NCBI GenBank assembly: GCA_900546845.1
Contig: UREK01000001.1
Location: forward strand, 197,770 to 261,769
Direction: 5' to 3'
Origin: an uncultured Eubacteriales bacterium
Lineage (GTDB): Bacteria; Bacillota; Clostridia; Christensenellales; CAG-138
DNA length: 64,000 nucleotides
Positions 8,776 through 16,904 of this stretch are shown here, piece by piece (position 1 is the stretch's first letter; the number at the start of each line of letters is the position of its first letter). A program made the translations under genes and the position numbers. The notes under the pieces are model-generated. The model had not been told where the DNA came from. It saw only the letters and a program-made list of their open reading frames with translations, and made no database searches.

Positions 8776-8811
8776 AAAGGCTGTGCCGGGACTCCCGGCA
8801 GCCTCAGGATG
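8776..8811 (-). terminator. Terminator immediately after purB
   Basis: Hairpin GGCTGCCGGG/CCCGGCACAGCC with a two-base bulge, followed by TTTCT on the minus strand, 17 bp after the purB stop. It is one of a duplicated pair with 8550-8586. Confidence 0.75.
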
Positions 8812-8828
8812 GCACAGGCGCGGCGGTT

Positions 8829-10244
8829 TTACACCTTTACGCTCTGCAGCTCGGCGGTTTCGCCCGAAAGCAGCGGCGCGCATTCCGCGAGGAAGGCCGT
8901 AACCTGTTCCGGGCAGCGGCCGATGAACGCGCGCGGGTCGAGCGCGACGCGGATCTCTGCCTCGCCGAGCGGGAAGGCCGCATCCGCCGCAAGGCGTTCG
9001 AGCAGGTCGCAGCGCTCGCCATCCTTGATGCGGCGCGTAGCGGCCATGGAGTGCGTGCGGATGATCTCGTGAAGCGCCTGGCGGTCGCCGCCGCGCTTCA
9101 CGCCTTCCATGAGGAGGTTTTCCGTCGCAAGGAAGGGCAGGAAGTTCTCCATCGCCTTTTCTATGATCTTTTCGTTTACGTGCAGGCCGGAAGCGACGTT
9201 GTGGTATAGCCGGAGCGCCGCGTCCACCGCGAGGAAGGCTTCCGGCAGGGCGATGCGTCGGTTGGCGGAATCGTCCAGCGTGCGCTCGAACCATTGGGCC
9301 GAGGCCGTCATGGGCGCGTTCTGCGCGTTCGCCATCACGTAGCGCGAAAGGGAGCAGATGCGCTCGCTGCGCATGGGGTTGCGCTTGTAGGCCATGGCCG
9401 AGGAGCCGATCTGATCCTTTTCAAAGGGCTCCTCCACCTGCTGGTCGTGCTGCAAAAGGCGCAGGTCGTTGCCGAACTTATGCGCGCTCTGCGCCACGGA
9501 GGAAAGCGCGGCAAGGATGCGGCTATCGAGCTTGCGCGGATACGTCTGGCCGGAGACGGCGTAGCAGCGCTCGAAGCCGAATGCGTTGGCGATGATGCGG
9601 TTCATCTCGTCGATCTTTGCCGTATCGCCCTCAAAGAGATCCAGGAAGCTCGCCTCCGTGCCCGTGGTGCCGCGGCAGCCGAGGAAGCGCATCGCGGAGA
9701 GCACCGCGTCGATCTCTTCAAGATCGAGCACGAGATCCTGCATCCAAAGGCAGGCGCGCTTGCCGACGGTCACCGGCTGCGCGTTTTGATAGTGGGTATA
9801 GCCTGGGGTGGGCAGCGCCTTATAGCGTTCCGCAAAGGCGGCAAGATCCCTGAGCACGGTCACGATCTCCGCGCGCACGAGCCTGAGCGCATCCCGGTAG
9901 ATCACGATGTCCGCGTTGTCGGTCACATAGCAGCTCGTTGCGCCCAGGTGGATGATGCCCTTCGCGTTCGGGCAGCGGAGGCCATAGGCGTAGATATGCG
10001 CCATCACGTCATGCCGGACGGCGGCTTCCCGTTCGGCAACGGCTTCATAGTCGATGTCTGTCAGATGCGCACGGAGTTCTTCCACCTGCGCCTCGGTGAT
10101 GGGCAGGCCGAGCCTGCGCTGCGCGTCCGCGAGCTCCACCCAAAGTCTGCGCCAGGTGGAGAAACGCGTATCCGCGGAGAACAGGCGCTGCATGCGCTCG
10201 GAGGAATAGCGGGAGCAAAGCGGGCTTTCATAGCGGTCCTTCAT
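8829..10244 (-). CDS. purB: Adenylosuccinate lyase
   Basis: 471 residues from MKDRYESPL. An open frame extends further upstream into purA, but this ATG has a GAGGGGAG ribosome site and the family's normal start. It performs two beta-eliminations in purine synthesis: SAICAR to AICAR and adenylosuccinate to AMP. The fumarase/aspartase-superfamily signature GSSAMAYKRNPMRSE is near residue 280, with TSCYVTDNAD near 90 and GYTHYQNAQP near 140. The ATG is 11 bp after the purA stop, so purA-purB form an operon that makes AMP from IMP in two consecutive steps. Confidence 0.97.
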   Translation of the reverse strand: MKDRYESPLCSRYSSERMQRLFSADTRFSTWRRLWVELADAQRRLGLPITEAQVEELRAHLTDIDYEAVAEREAAVRHDVMAHIYAYGLRCPNAKGIIHLGATSCYVTDNADIVIYRDALRLVRAEIVTVLRDLAAFAERYKALPTPGYTHYQNAQPVTVGKRACLWMQDLVLDLEEIDAVLSAMRFLGCRGTTGTEASFLDLFEGDTAKIDEMNRIIANAFGFERCYAVSGQTYPRKLDSRILAALSSVAQSAHKFGNDLRLLQHDQQVEEPFEKDQIGSSAMAYKRNPMRSERICSLSRYVMANAQNAPMTASAQWFERTLDDSANRRIALPEAFLAVDAALRLYHNVASGLHVNEKIIEKAMENFLPFLATENLLMEGVKRGGDRQALHEIIRTHSMAATRRIKDGERCDLLERLAADAAFPLGEAEIRVALDPRAFIGRCPEQVTAFLAECAPLLSGETAELQSVKV

Positions 10245-10255
10245 GGCAGCTCCCC

Positions 10256-11530
10256 TCAGCGCAGGATGATCGCATCCCGGTCCGCGCCCACGGAAACATA
10301 AGAAATGGGCCTGCCGATTGCGTTTTCCACATAGCGGACGTATTCCTGTGCGGCTGCGGGCAGATCGCCGAAGCAGCGTACGGCGCTGACGTCGCTGCCC
10401 CAACCGGGCAGATATTCGATTACGGGCTTTGCCTCCGCGAGTGCAGCGGGGAAGGGGAATTCGTCTACACGCTTGCCGCCGATCTCATACTGCGTGCAGA
10501 CGGGGATCCTTTCCATATAGGAGAGCACGTCGAGTTTGGTGAGGGCGATCTCCGTCGCGCCCTGCACGCGCGCGCCATAGCGCGTGGCAACCACGTCAAA
10601 CGGGCCGACGCGGCGCGGGCGGCCCGTCGCGGCGCCGTATTCGCCGCCTGCTTCGCGCAGACGCTCCGCCTCCTCGCCGAACCATTCCGCCGTGAATGGA
10701 CCTTCGCCCACACAGGTGGAGTAAGCCTTCACGATGCCGAGCACGGTATCCACCTTGAGGCTCGGCAGGCCGCAGCCGATGGGCGCGTAGGCCGCAAGCG
10801 GCGTAGAGGAGGAGGTATAAGGATAAATGCCATAATCAATATCCCTGAGCGCGCCGAGCTGGGCCTCGAACAAAATGTTCTTGCCTGCGGCCTGAGCATC
10901 GTTCAGGAAAACGCCCACATCGCACACATAAGGCTTGAGCTTGGCGCCGAATTCCTCTACCCAGGAGAGCAGGTCTGCGAGCGCATAAGGCTTTGCGCCA
11001 TAGACGTTCTCGATCGTGAGGTTCTTCCAGGCAAGCACGCCGGAAAGGTGGTTCTTCAAATATCCCGGGTAGAGCAGCTCGCCCATCATCAGGCTTTTCT
11101 TTTGGTATTTGTCGCTGTAAACGGGTGCGATACCGCGCTTAGTGGAGCCGTATTTGGCGTCCTTGAGGCGTGCTTCCTCAAGCTCGTCCAGCAGCTTATG
11201 ATAGGGGAAAACGATGGTTGCCCGGTCGCTGATCTTGAAGTTTTCCGGCGTGACGGCAACGCCCGCCTGGCGCAGGGTCTCCATCTCGCCCCAAAGCGCC
11301 TCGAGGTCGATCACCGTGCCGTTGCCGAGCACGTTTACCACGCCCGGGCGGAAGATGCCCGAGGGGATCAGGTGCAGCGCGAACTTGCCGTATTCGTTGA
11401 TGACGGTGTGGCCCGCGTTGTTGCCGCCCTGGTAGCGGATGACGACGTCGTATTCCTCCGCGATAAGGTCCACCATGCGGCCCTTGCCCTCATCGCCCCA
11501 ATTCACGCCTACGATCGCGCAGTTTGCCAT
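10256..11530 (-). CDS. purA: Adenylosuccinate synthetase
   Basis: 424 residues from MANCAIVGVNWGDEGKG; the phosphate loop GDEGKG is at 12-17. It joins IMP and aspartate using GTP to form adenylosuccinate. Other landmarks are GGNNAGHT (~40), GSTKRGIAPVYSDK (~130) and GRPRRVGPFD (~300). The open frame runs further upstream, but GGAGGAAAT sits ahead of this ATG and the preceding residues are not conserved, so the short start is chosen. First gene of the purA-purB operon, with a promoter at 11600-11627. Confidence 0.97.
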   Translation of the reverse strand: MANCAIVGVNWGDEGKGRMVDLIAEEYDVVIRYQGGNNAGHTVINEYGKFALHLIPSGIFRPGVVNVLGNGTVIDLEALWGEMETLRQAGVAVTPENFKISDRATIVFPYHKLLDELEEARLKDAKYGSTKRGIAPVYSDKYQKKSLMMGELLYPGYLKNHLSGVLAWKNLTIENVYGAKPYALADLLSWVEEFGAKLKPYVCDVGVFLNDAQAAGKNILFEAQLGALRDIDYGIYPYTSSSTPLAAYAPIGCGLPSLKVDTVLGIVKAYSTCVGEGPFTAEWFGEEAERLREAGGEYGAATGRPRRVGPFDVVATRYGARVQGATEIALTKLDVLSYMERIPVCTQYEIGGKRVDEFPFPAALAEAKPVIEYLPGWGSDVSAVRCFGDLPAAAQEYVRYVENAIGRPISYVSVGADRDAIILR

Positions 11531-11599
11531 AGCTGATTTCCTCCATTTTTCAATTCGTAGGGGCGGCATTCCAATGGTATGCCATGCCGTTCCATCCTT

Positions 11600-11627
11600 A
11601 TCATACCATGCTTTTCCCATAAGTGAA
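11600..11627 (-). promoter_or_regulatory. Probable purA promoter
   Basis: TTCACT (11622-11627) and TATGAT (11600-11605) with a 16-bp spacer on the minus strand, about 70 bp ahead of the purA start. The -35 box matches the consensus only partly. I saw no convincing PurR-type box. Confidence 0.5.
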
Positions 11628-11669
11628 CATATGAGATGCTTATAAACATATAAATAATGCGAATAAGAA

Positions 11670-11693
11670 GGGCGGCCTCCAAAGAGGCCGCCC
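11670..11693 (-). terminator. Terminator beyond repeat copy 3
   Basis: Perfect 10-bp stem GGGCGGCCTC/GAGGCCGCCC with loop CAAA, followed on the minus strand by TTCTTATT. It terminates the anchored-protein gene at 11807-12367 after the short repeat. Confidence 0.75.
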
Positions 11694-11800
11694 CAGCTTG
11701 TCAAAAAAGTCTCTCCGGGATTGTCAAGAGCCGCGCCATGGGCGCAAGCGCGATGTGCAATCCTCGATCAAGTGGCATCTGCCACTTGATCGGCAGCCTG
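11694..11800 (+). repeat. Structured intergenic repeat, copy 3 (internally deleted, 107 bp)
   Basis: Both ends match copies 1 and 4: CAGCTTGTCAAAAAAGTCTC at the left and the 12-bp hairpin GATCAAGTGGCA/TGCCACTTGATC plus CGGCAGCCTG at the right. The middle (TCAAGGGC hairpin through the AGCCTTGC hairpin, about 80 bp) is missing. It abuts the stop codon of the gene at 11807 and is followed by that gene's terminator. Confidence 0.85.
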
Positions 11801-11806
11801 CGACGC

Positions 11807-12367
11807 TTACTCGTTGCCGATGGCCATGTTCGCGCCGATGGGGAGCGTAAGGTAAGTGGTCATATACCAGTGGTTGTTCACCAGCACGAGGATCATCTCG
11901 TTGGTGTAAACGCTTTCGGTTCCGTCGCTGGCGGTGAAGACGATTTCGTATTTGGCGCGTGCGGCCTTATCCGAGTTCGGGAACGTCTGCCGGATCATCG
12001 CCACTTCCGACACGCCGTATTCGGAAAGCTCCGTCAGCCGCACGGCTGTGGTGAACCCCTCGCCAACCTCAAGGATCGCTTCCTGCGCATAGTTGCGGAA
12101 AAAGGCCGGCGAGACTCCGCCCATGGACATTACGGTCTGGAAATCCTCCCGCGCTTCCTCCGCGAGGCACTGCGTCATGGCATCAAGGTCGCTTTCGATA
12201 TATAGGGCGTTGTAAAACGCAGCGAGCGTCTTTTGGATGACGGCCCTGCGCTCGGCGGAGGCGGCGAATGCGAGCCCCGCGATGAGCGCCGCCGCAGCGA
12301 GGACGCAAACAAAGATGAGCCAGATGTTTTTTCGATTTTTTTTGCTTACTTGCTGTTCTTTGGGCAT
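11807..12367 (-). CDS. Membrane-anchored protein of unknown function (NTF2-like extracellular domain possible)
   Basis: 186 residues. A lysine-rich cytoplasmic start (1-14) is followed by one hydrophobic helix (about 15-36). The remainder is a soluble exterior domain beginning RRAVIQKTLAAFYNALYIESDLDAM. A helix followed by strands ending in VNNHWYMTTY suggests the cone-shaped NTF2/DUF4878-like fold of many small Firmicutes lipoproteins, but this is a shape argument only. A good AAAGGAAG precedes the ATG. It is monocistronic: repeat copy 3 and a terminator follow. No function can be assigned. Confidence 0.75.
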   Translation of the reverse strand: MPKEQQVSKKNRKNIWLIFVCVLAAAALIAGLAFAASAERRAVIQKTLAAFYNALYIESDLDAMTQCLAEEAREDFQTVMSMGGVSPAFFRNYAQEAILEVGEGFTTAVRLTELSEYGVSEVAMIRQTFPNSDKAARAKYEIVFTASDGTESVYTNEMILVLVNNHWYMTTYLTLPIGANMAIGNE

Positions 12368-12749
12368 AACAGATGCTTCCTTTCGTGTTCAAACAAAAAC
12401 TTTAACCAAAACGATACCTAAAAGGATACATGCCACGCAGCGTTTTTGCAAGCAGAAAAACCGTCAGGCGTTTTGGCGCACGCTGAACAGCATGGGCTTC
12501 TGCGTCAGCCGTTCGATGGGCTCACCGCGTTGATCTGGGCAAGCGTATCTCCGCCATCATAAGCGGAGGGAGGGGGACTCGTATTCCGCGGCAGTCAGGC
12601 GCGCGCGGATGCACTTGCTGGCGGCCACTTGATCATTCGATGACAGAAAAATGCGGCCCCTGCCCCGATTCGGTATAATGACCGCATTTGAGGCAAGCAG
12701 GGCCGCATCCATCTGCAAACAAACCGTAAGAAGCCGGAAGGATATAGCG
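12368..12749. other. 382-bp gap between metH and the anchored-protein gene
   Basis: It contains the metH terminator (12645-12708) and, at its left end, the ribosome site and presumed promoter of the gene at 11807-12367. The rest has no ORF or repeat I can support. The bases near 12620 (GGCCACTTGATC) recall the terminal hairpin of the repeat family, but the match is too short to call a copy. Confidence 0.5.
12645..12708 (-). terminator. metH terminator
   Basis: Stem ATGCGGCCCCTGC (12651-12663) with GCAGGGCCGCAT (12697-12708), one bulge, and a 33-base loop. On the minus strand it is followed by TTTTTCTG. It starts about 40 bp after the metH stop. Confidence 0.75.
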
Positions 12750-15131
12750 CTACTCGGGGTATACCTCGCACGCGCGGCGCACGGATTCCATCGCGTCGCG
12801 CACGTAGAAATCCGCGCCGATGTCACGGGCGTATTCCTCCGTGAGCACCGCGCCGCCGCACATTACGAGGCAGCCGGGCGCCGCTTTGCGCAGCGCCTCG
12901 ATGGTGCGCTTCATGCTGGGGGCGGTGGTGGTCATGAGCGCGGAAAGGCCCACGAGGCGCGCCTTGTGGGCGACGGCCGCTTCCACAATCGCCTCCGGCG
13001 GCACGTCCTTGCCGAGATCGACCACGCGGAACTGATAGTTTTCAAGCAGCGCCTTTACGATGTTCTTGCCGATGTCGTGCACATCCCCCTGCACGGTGGC
13101 GACGACGACCGTCCCCCGGGCTGCGCCCGCCCCATCGCCCATCCGCGCGCGGATGACCGAGAAGGCAGCCTTCGCCGCTTCCGCGCACATGAGAAGCTGC
13201 GGCAGGAACAGCGTCCCGGCCTCAAAGCGATCACCTGCCGCGTTGAGCGCGGGGATCATGGATTCCTCGATGACCGCAAGCGGCTCCTTTTGCTGGAGGT
13301 CCCGCTCCGCCGCCTCCTGCGCAACTTGGCGCAGACCCTTGAGCACCGCGTCATAAAGACTCATCTGCTGCTGCGCGGGGGCGCTTGCGGGCGCGGCGGA
13401 AGCGCCGCCGTAGGCCTTGATGTATGCGGCGCAGTTTTCGTCCGCGCCGAGCAGCGCCGTGCAGGCGCGCCCGGCCTCCAGCATGCCGGGGGCATGGGGG
13501 TTCAGGATCGCAGCGGAAAGCCCTGCGCCCAGGGCGAGCGCGAAAAAGTTCGCGTTGAGGTATGCCCGCGCGGGCAGGCCGAAGGAAACGTTGGAAACGC
13601 CCAGCGAGGTGCAAACGCCGAGCTCCTCATGCAGGCGGCGCACGCATTCGAGCGTGACGCGGCCGTTGCCGCTGCCGGAGCTGACGGTGAGCGTCAGCGG
13701 GTCAAACAGGAAATCGTGCGGCTTAAGACCGTATTCCGCGCCGCGGGCGAGGATGCGCCGGGCGATCGCCAGGCGGCCTTCCACATCCTCCGGGATGCCG
13801 CTTTCATCGAGCGTGAGCGCAACGACTACGCCGCCGTAGTGCGCCGCGAGCGGGAACACCGCCGCCATGCTGCTTTCCTTGCCGCTGACGGAGTTGATGA
13901 TGGCCTTCCCATTGTAAACGCGCAGCGCCCGGGCGAGCGCCTCTGGATCCGCGGAATCGAGCTGAAGCGGGAGATCGGTCACGGCCTGGAGCTGCTCCGT
14001 GAGCGCGGTGAGCACGGCGGGCTCATCCAGTTCCGGCAGGCCGGCGTTCACGTCGAGCGCGTCCACGCCCTGTTCCTGCTGCAAAATGCCTTCGCGCAAA
14101 ATAAGGTCGTAATCGCCATCCCGCAGCGCCTGCTTCATGCGCGGCTTGCCAGTGGGGTTGATGCGTTCGCCGATGAGCACGGGCTTGCCCTGGCCGAAGC
14201 AGACGGCCCGCGCATAGGAAGAAGCAACGGTGCGGCGCTTTTCCGTGACGGCCGGGGGCGTGAGCCCCGCGCACCGCGAAACGAGCGCGCGGATGTGCGC
14301 CGGGGTCGTGCCGCAGCAGCCGCCCACGAGGCTTGCGCCGCTGCGGACGCATTCCGCCAGCAACGCGGCGAATTCATCCGGACCCACGTCAAACACGGTC
14401 TCGCCGTCCACCTCCCGCGGGAGGCCCGCATTGGGCTGGAGCAGGATGGGCAGGCTCGACGCGGTGCGCAATTCCTTCAGGAACGGGAGCATTTCGCGGG
14501 GACCGAGGCCGCAGTTGAGGCCAAGCGCGTCCACGTGGAGGCCCTCGAGCAGCGCGACGACGCTTGCGACGTCGCCGCCGGTGAGGAGTTTGCCGCGCCG
14601 GTCGAGCGTCACGGTGGCGCAGACAGGCAGGGTGGAGGCCTCCTTCGCGGCGAGCACGGCTGCCTTGAGCTCATAAGCGTCGGACATGGTTTCGATCAAA
14701 ACGAGATTCGCGCCTGCCGCAGCGCCTGCTTCGATGCTTTCGCGGAACATGGCGTAAGCGTCCTCAAAGGCAAGGTCGCCCAAGGGCTTCAGCAGCTTGC
14801 CCGTGGGGCCGACGTCGAGCGCGACGAAGCGGGGCTTCCCGCCCGCGCGCGCGATTGCCGCCTGCGCGTTCCGCACGGCGGCCGTGGCAACCTCCGCAGC
14901 GCTGTAGCCGGTGCGCGCGAGCTTATGCGCCGTGCAGCCAAAGGTGTTGGTGGTGACGACGTCGCACCCGGCCGCAAGGTACGCCATGTGGATGGCGGTC
15001 ACCTCGTCCGGATGGATAAGGTTCCAAACGTCCGGCGCTTCGCCCGCCGGGAGGCCCGCGCATTGCAGCATGGTACCCATTGCGCCGTCAAAAAACAGCA
15101 GTTGCTTTTGCAGCAGTTCCTGAAATTTCAT
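12750..15131 (-). CDS. metH: Cobalamin-dependent methionine synthase lacking the activation domain
   Basis: 793 residues from MKFQELLQKQ; the open frame extends further, but this ATG overlaps the previous stop as ATGA. It transfers methyl from methyl-THF via cobalamin to homocysteine. Modules in order: homocysteine methyltransferase barrel (1-300; FDGAMGTML, zinc cysteines in GLNCG and GGCCGTTPAH), pterin-binding barrel (~310-560; GERINPTGKP), and the helical cap plus B12 Rossmann domain (~590-793) with the cobalt-ligating DVHDIGKNIV near 682. Classical MetH (~1200 aa) carries a C-terminal SAM-dependent reactivation domain. Here that function is supplied by the neighbouring gene at 15128-15775. 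Confidence 0.96.
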   Translation of the reverse strand: MKFQELLQKQLLFFDGAMGTMLQCAGLPAGEAPDVWNLIHPDEVTAIHMAYLAAGCDVVTTNTFGCTAHKLARTGYSAAEVATAAVRNAQAAIARAGGKPRFVALDVGPTGKLLKPLGDLAFEDAYAMFRESIEAGAAAGANLVLIETMSDAYELKAAVLAAKEASTLPVCATVTLDRRGKLLTGGDVASVVALLEGLHVDALGLNCGLGPREMLPFLKELRTASSLPILLQPNAGLPREVDGETVFDVGPDEFAALLAECVRSGASLVGGCCGTTPAHIRALVSRCAGLTPPAVTEKRRTVASSYARAVCFGQGKPVLIGERINPTGKPRMKQALRDGDYDLILREGILQQEQGVDALDVNAGLPELDEPAVLTALTEQLQAVTDLPLQLDSADPEALARALRVYNGKAIINSVSGKESSMAAVFPLAAHYGGVVVALTLDESGIPEDVEGRLAIARRILARGAEYGLKPHDFLFDPLTLTVSSGSGNGRVTLECVRRLHEELGVCTSLGVSNVSFGLPARAYLNANFFALALGAGLSAAILNPHAPGMLEAGRACTALLGADENCAAYIKAYGGASAAPASAPAQQQMSLYDAVLKGLRQVAQEAAERDLQQKEPLAVIEESMIPALNAAGDRFEAGTLFLPQLLMCAEAAKAAFSVIRARMGDGAGAARGTVVVATVQGDVHDIGKNIVKALLENYQFRVVDLGKDVPPEAIVEAAVAHKARLVGLSALMTTTAPSMKRTIEALRKAAPGCLVMCGGAVLTEEYARDIGADFYVRDAMESVRRACEVYPE

Positions 15132-15775
15132 TCCTTGGGTTCCTTTCGGTATTCGCAGGAAAGATTGTCGCACTGGGCGCACTTATGCTGCGCGCAGGGC
15201 TGCTTTTCCGGGGAAAGGCCGATCACGGCCGTGATGGACTTGAGCGGCGTGAGCATGTGTGAATCCGTTTCGGCAAGGCCGAGCCGCCTGTCCGCCTGCA
15301 ACGCGCAGAGAAGCTCCGTCTGATGTTCGATGGAAAAACCGCCATACCCAGGCGAGAAGCGCGGGCGCAGAAAAAGCCCCTTCGGCGCGCATTCTGCCGC
15401 AAGGACGGCGCATGCGTCATCCGAAAAGCATTCGAGCGCACTCGCGGCGCAGGCCTGCAGTGCGAATGCGCGCGCAACTTCGGTTCGGCTGAGCCGCGCC
15501 ATCGCCCGGTCCACCTGCGCGCCGAGCGTCGCCGCAAACAGATACGCTTCCCGGCAGCCGGAAAGGCGCGCGGCAAGGGCGGGGGAATCGGCCGTGAACG
15601 CCTGGAGCGCCACGCGCGCGCCCACGACTTCCACCGGCACACGCAGGGCCGCATAGCGCGGTGCGGCGCATGCGTCGAGCTCATCCGCCGCTGCGCGCAG
15701 CAGCGCGAGCGTCTGCGCGTCCGGCGCGCCCTTCGCGCCGAGGTAGCACAGGGCCTCCTCCTCCCGGAACCTCAT
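15128..15775 (-). CDS. Stand-alone MetH activation-domain protein
   Basis: 215 residues. It matches the AdoMet-binding activation domain normally fused to the C-terminus of MetH: RFSPGYGGFSIEHQ (~145-158) is equivalent to the RxxPGY SAM-binding motif, and LTPLKSITAVIGLSP resembles the conserved substrate-side loop. A cysteine cluster CAQHKCAQCDNLSC ends the protein and may bind metal. Expected role: reductive methylation of inactive cob(II)alamin on the adjacent MetH. It overlaps metF upstream (4 bp) and metH downstream (ATGA), so the three are translationally coupled. Confidence 0.88.
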   Translation of the reverse strand: MRFREEEALCYLGAKGAPDAQTLALLRAAADELDACAAPRYAALRVPVEVVGARVALQAFTADSPALAARLSGCREAYLFAATLGAQVDRAMARLSRTEVARAFALQACAASALECFSDDACAVLAAECAPKGLFLRPRFSPGYGGFSIEHQTELLCALQADRRLGLAETDSHMLTPLKSITAVIGLSPEKQPCAQHKCAQCDNLSCEYRKEPKE

Positions 15776-16644
15776 GCTTTTTTCCCCAGGATGTGGGAGA
15801 GGTTTGCCATGATCCGTCCGGCGATGTCCGGCCGGTTCATGGTGTAAAGGTGCACGCCGCGCACGCCGTTTGCAACGAGGTCGATGATCTGCTCCGTTGC
15901 ATAAGCGACGCCGGCCTCCTCCATGGAAGCGCTGTTATCCCCGAAACGGTCGAGGATGTTCTGGAAGCGCGGCGGCAGGGAAGTGCCGCTCAAATGGATG
16001 ATGCGGGTCATCTGCTTTTTGTTGGTGACGGGCATGATGCCCGCGAGCACGGGGACGTTGATGCCCCTTGCGTAAAGTTTATAAAGAAAGCGGTAAAGCA
16101 CGTTGTTGTCGAAGAACATCTGCGTGGTCAGGAAATCGCATCCGGCCTCCACTTTGCGTTTGAGGTTTGCGATGTCCTCCTCCTGGCAGGCGCTTTCCAC
16201 GTGCCCCTCCGGGTAGCATGCGCCGCCGACGCAGAAACCGCCGTGCGCGCGGATCTCCGCCACAAGCTCGTTCGCGTGCTGGAAGCAGGCGTCGTCCGGC
16301 CTGGTTTCGCCTTCGGGCAGGTCGCCGCGCAGGGCGAGCACATTTTGCACACCGCTTTCCTGCATGGCGGCAAGCCGCGCGCCGATGTCCGCGCGCAAGG
16401 CGGAGACGCAGGTCAGATGCGCAAGGGCGGTGCAGCCCTGCTTCCCGATGTGGTGGGCCATGCGCAGCGTGTTGCGGGAGGTGCTGCCGCTCGCGCCGTA
16501 GGTGACGCTGATGAAATCGGGCTGGAGGCGCACGGTCTGTTCCACGACTTCGTCCGCGCGGGCAAGGTCCGTCCCGGCCTTGGGCGGGAAAAGCTCGCAG
16601 GAAAACGTTACGGGTTTCGTTTGTAAAAGCTCCCGGATGAGCAT
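15772..16644 (-). CDS. metF: 5,10-methylenetetrahydrofolate reductase
   Basis: 290 residues, normal MetF length, FAD-type TIM barrel. It makes 5-methyl-THF, the methyl donor for MetH. Visible landmarks are CELFPPK (~15-21), DFISVTYGASGS (~43), LAHLTC (~75), ALRGDLP (~105), FLTTQMFFDN (~173) and PVLAGIMP (~200). It leads the metF / activation protein / metH operon, each junction a 4-bp ATGA overlap. AAAGGAAC precedes the ATG. The leader holds no S-box I could recognise. Confidence 0.96.
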   Translation of the reverse strand: MLIRELLQTKPVTFSCELFPPKAGTDLARADEVVEQTVRLQPDFISVTYGASGSTSRNTLRMAHHIGKQGCTALAHLTCVSALRADIGARLAAMQESGVQNVLALRGDLPEGETRPDDACFQHANELVAEIRAHGGFCVGGACYPEGHVESACQEEDIANLKRKVEAGCDFLTTQMFFDNNVLYRFLYKLYARGINVPVLAGIMPVTNKKQMTRIIHLSGTSLPPRFQNILDRFGDNSASMEEAGVAYATEQIIDLVANGVRGVHLYTMNRPDIAGRIMANLSHILGKKA

Positions 16645-16904
16645 AGTGGGGTTCCTTTCTGAAAACGAGGAATTTTTTGTGCCGCCAGGCGGCGCAACTC
16701 AACAAAAATCCTGCCCCGCATCCGCCAAGACAGGTGTGAATTATATATAATATATGCTACTGCATGGCGCGCGGGCATGTCAAGGGATTTTGGCGCGATC
16801 CGGCGTTTGACCGGCGCTCCTGCGTCTGGTATACTCGGCGCAGGGCATCGGGTTTTCCGGAATGATGCGCTATAAAAATAGGAGCGGCGGGGAGGAATTT
16901 AAAG
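16645..16904. other. Divergent control region between metF and the SDR gene
   Basis: 260 bp, locally AT-rich around 16740-16760 where the minus strand reads like a -10 region for metF. A short GCC-rich hairpin (16682-16697) lies in the metF leader without a T-run. On the plus strand a GGGGAGGAA ribosome site serves the SDR gene. I see no recognisable riboswitch or known operator. Confidence 0.4.

Noticed and set aside
12651..15323. 890-codon plus-strand open frame opposite metH
   Set aside because: Antisense of a clear MetH; no start signal or domain.
16645..16760. Possible SAM riboswitch ahead of metF
   Set aside because: The leader is short and I cannot find the conserved S-box helices or a terminator; only one small hairpin.
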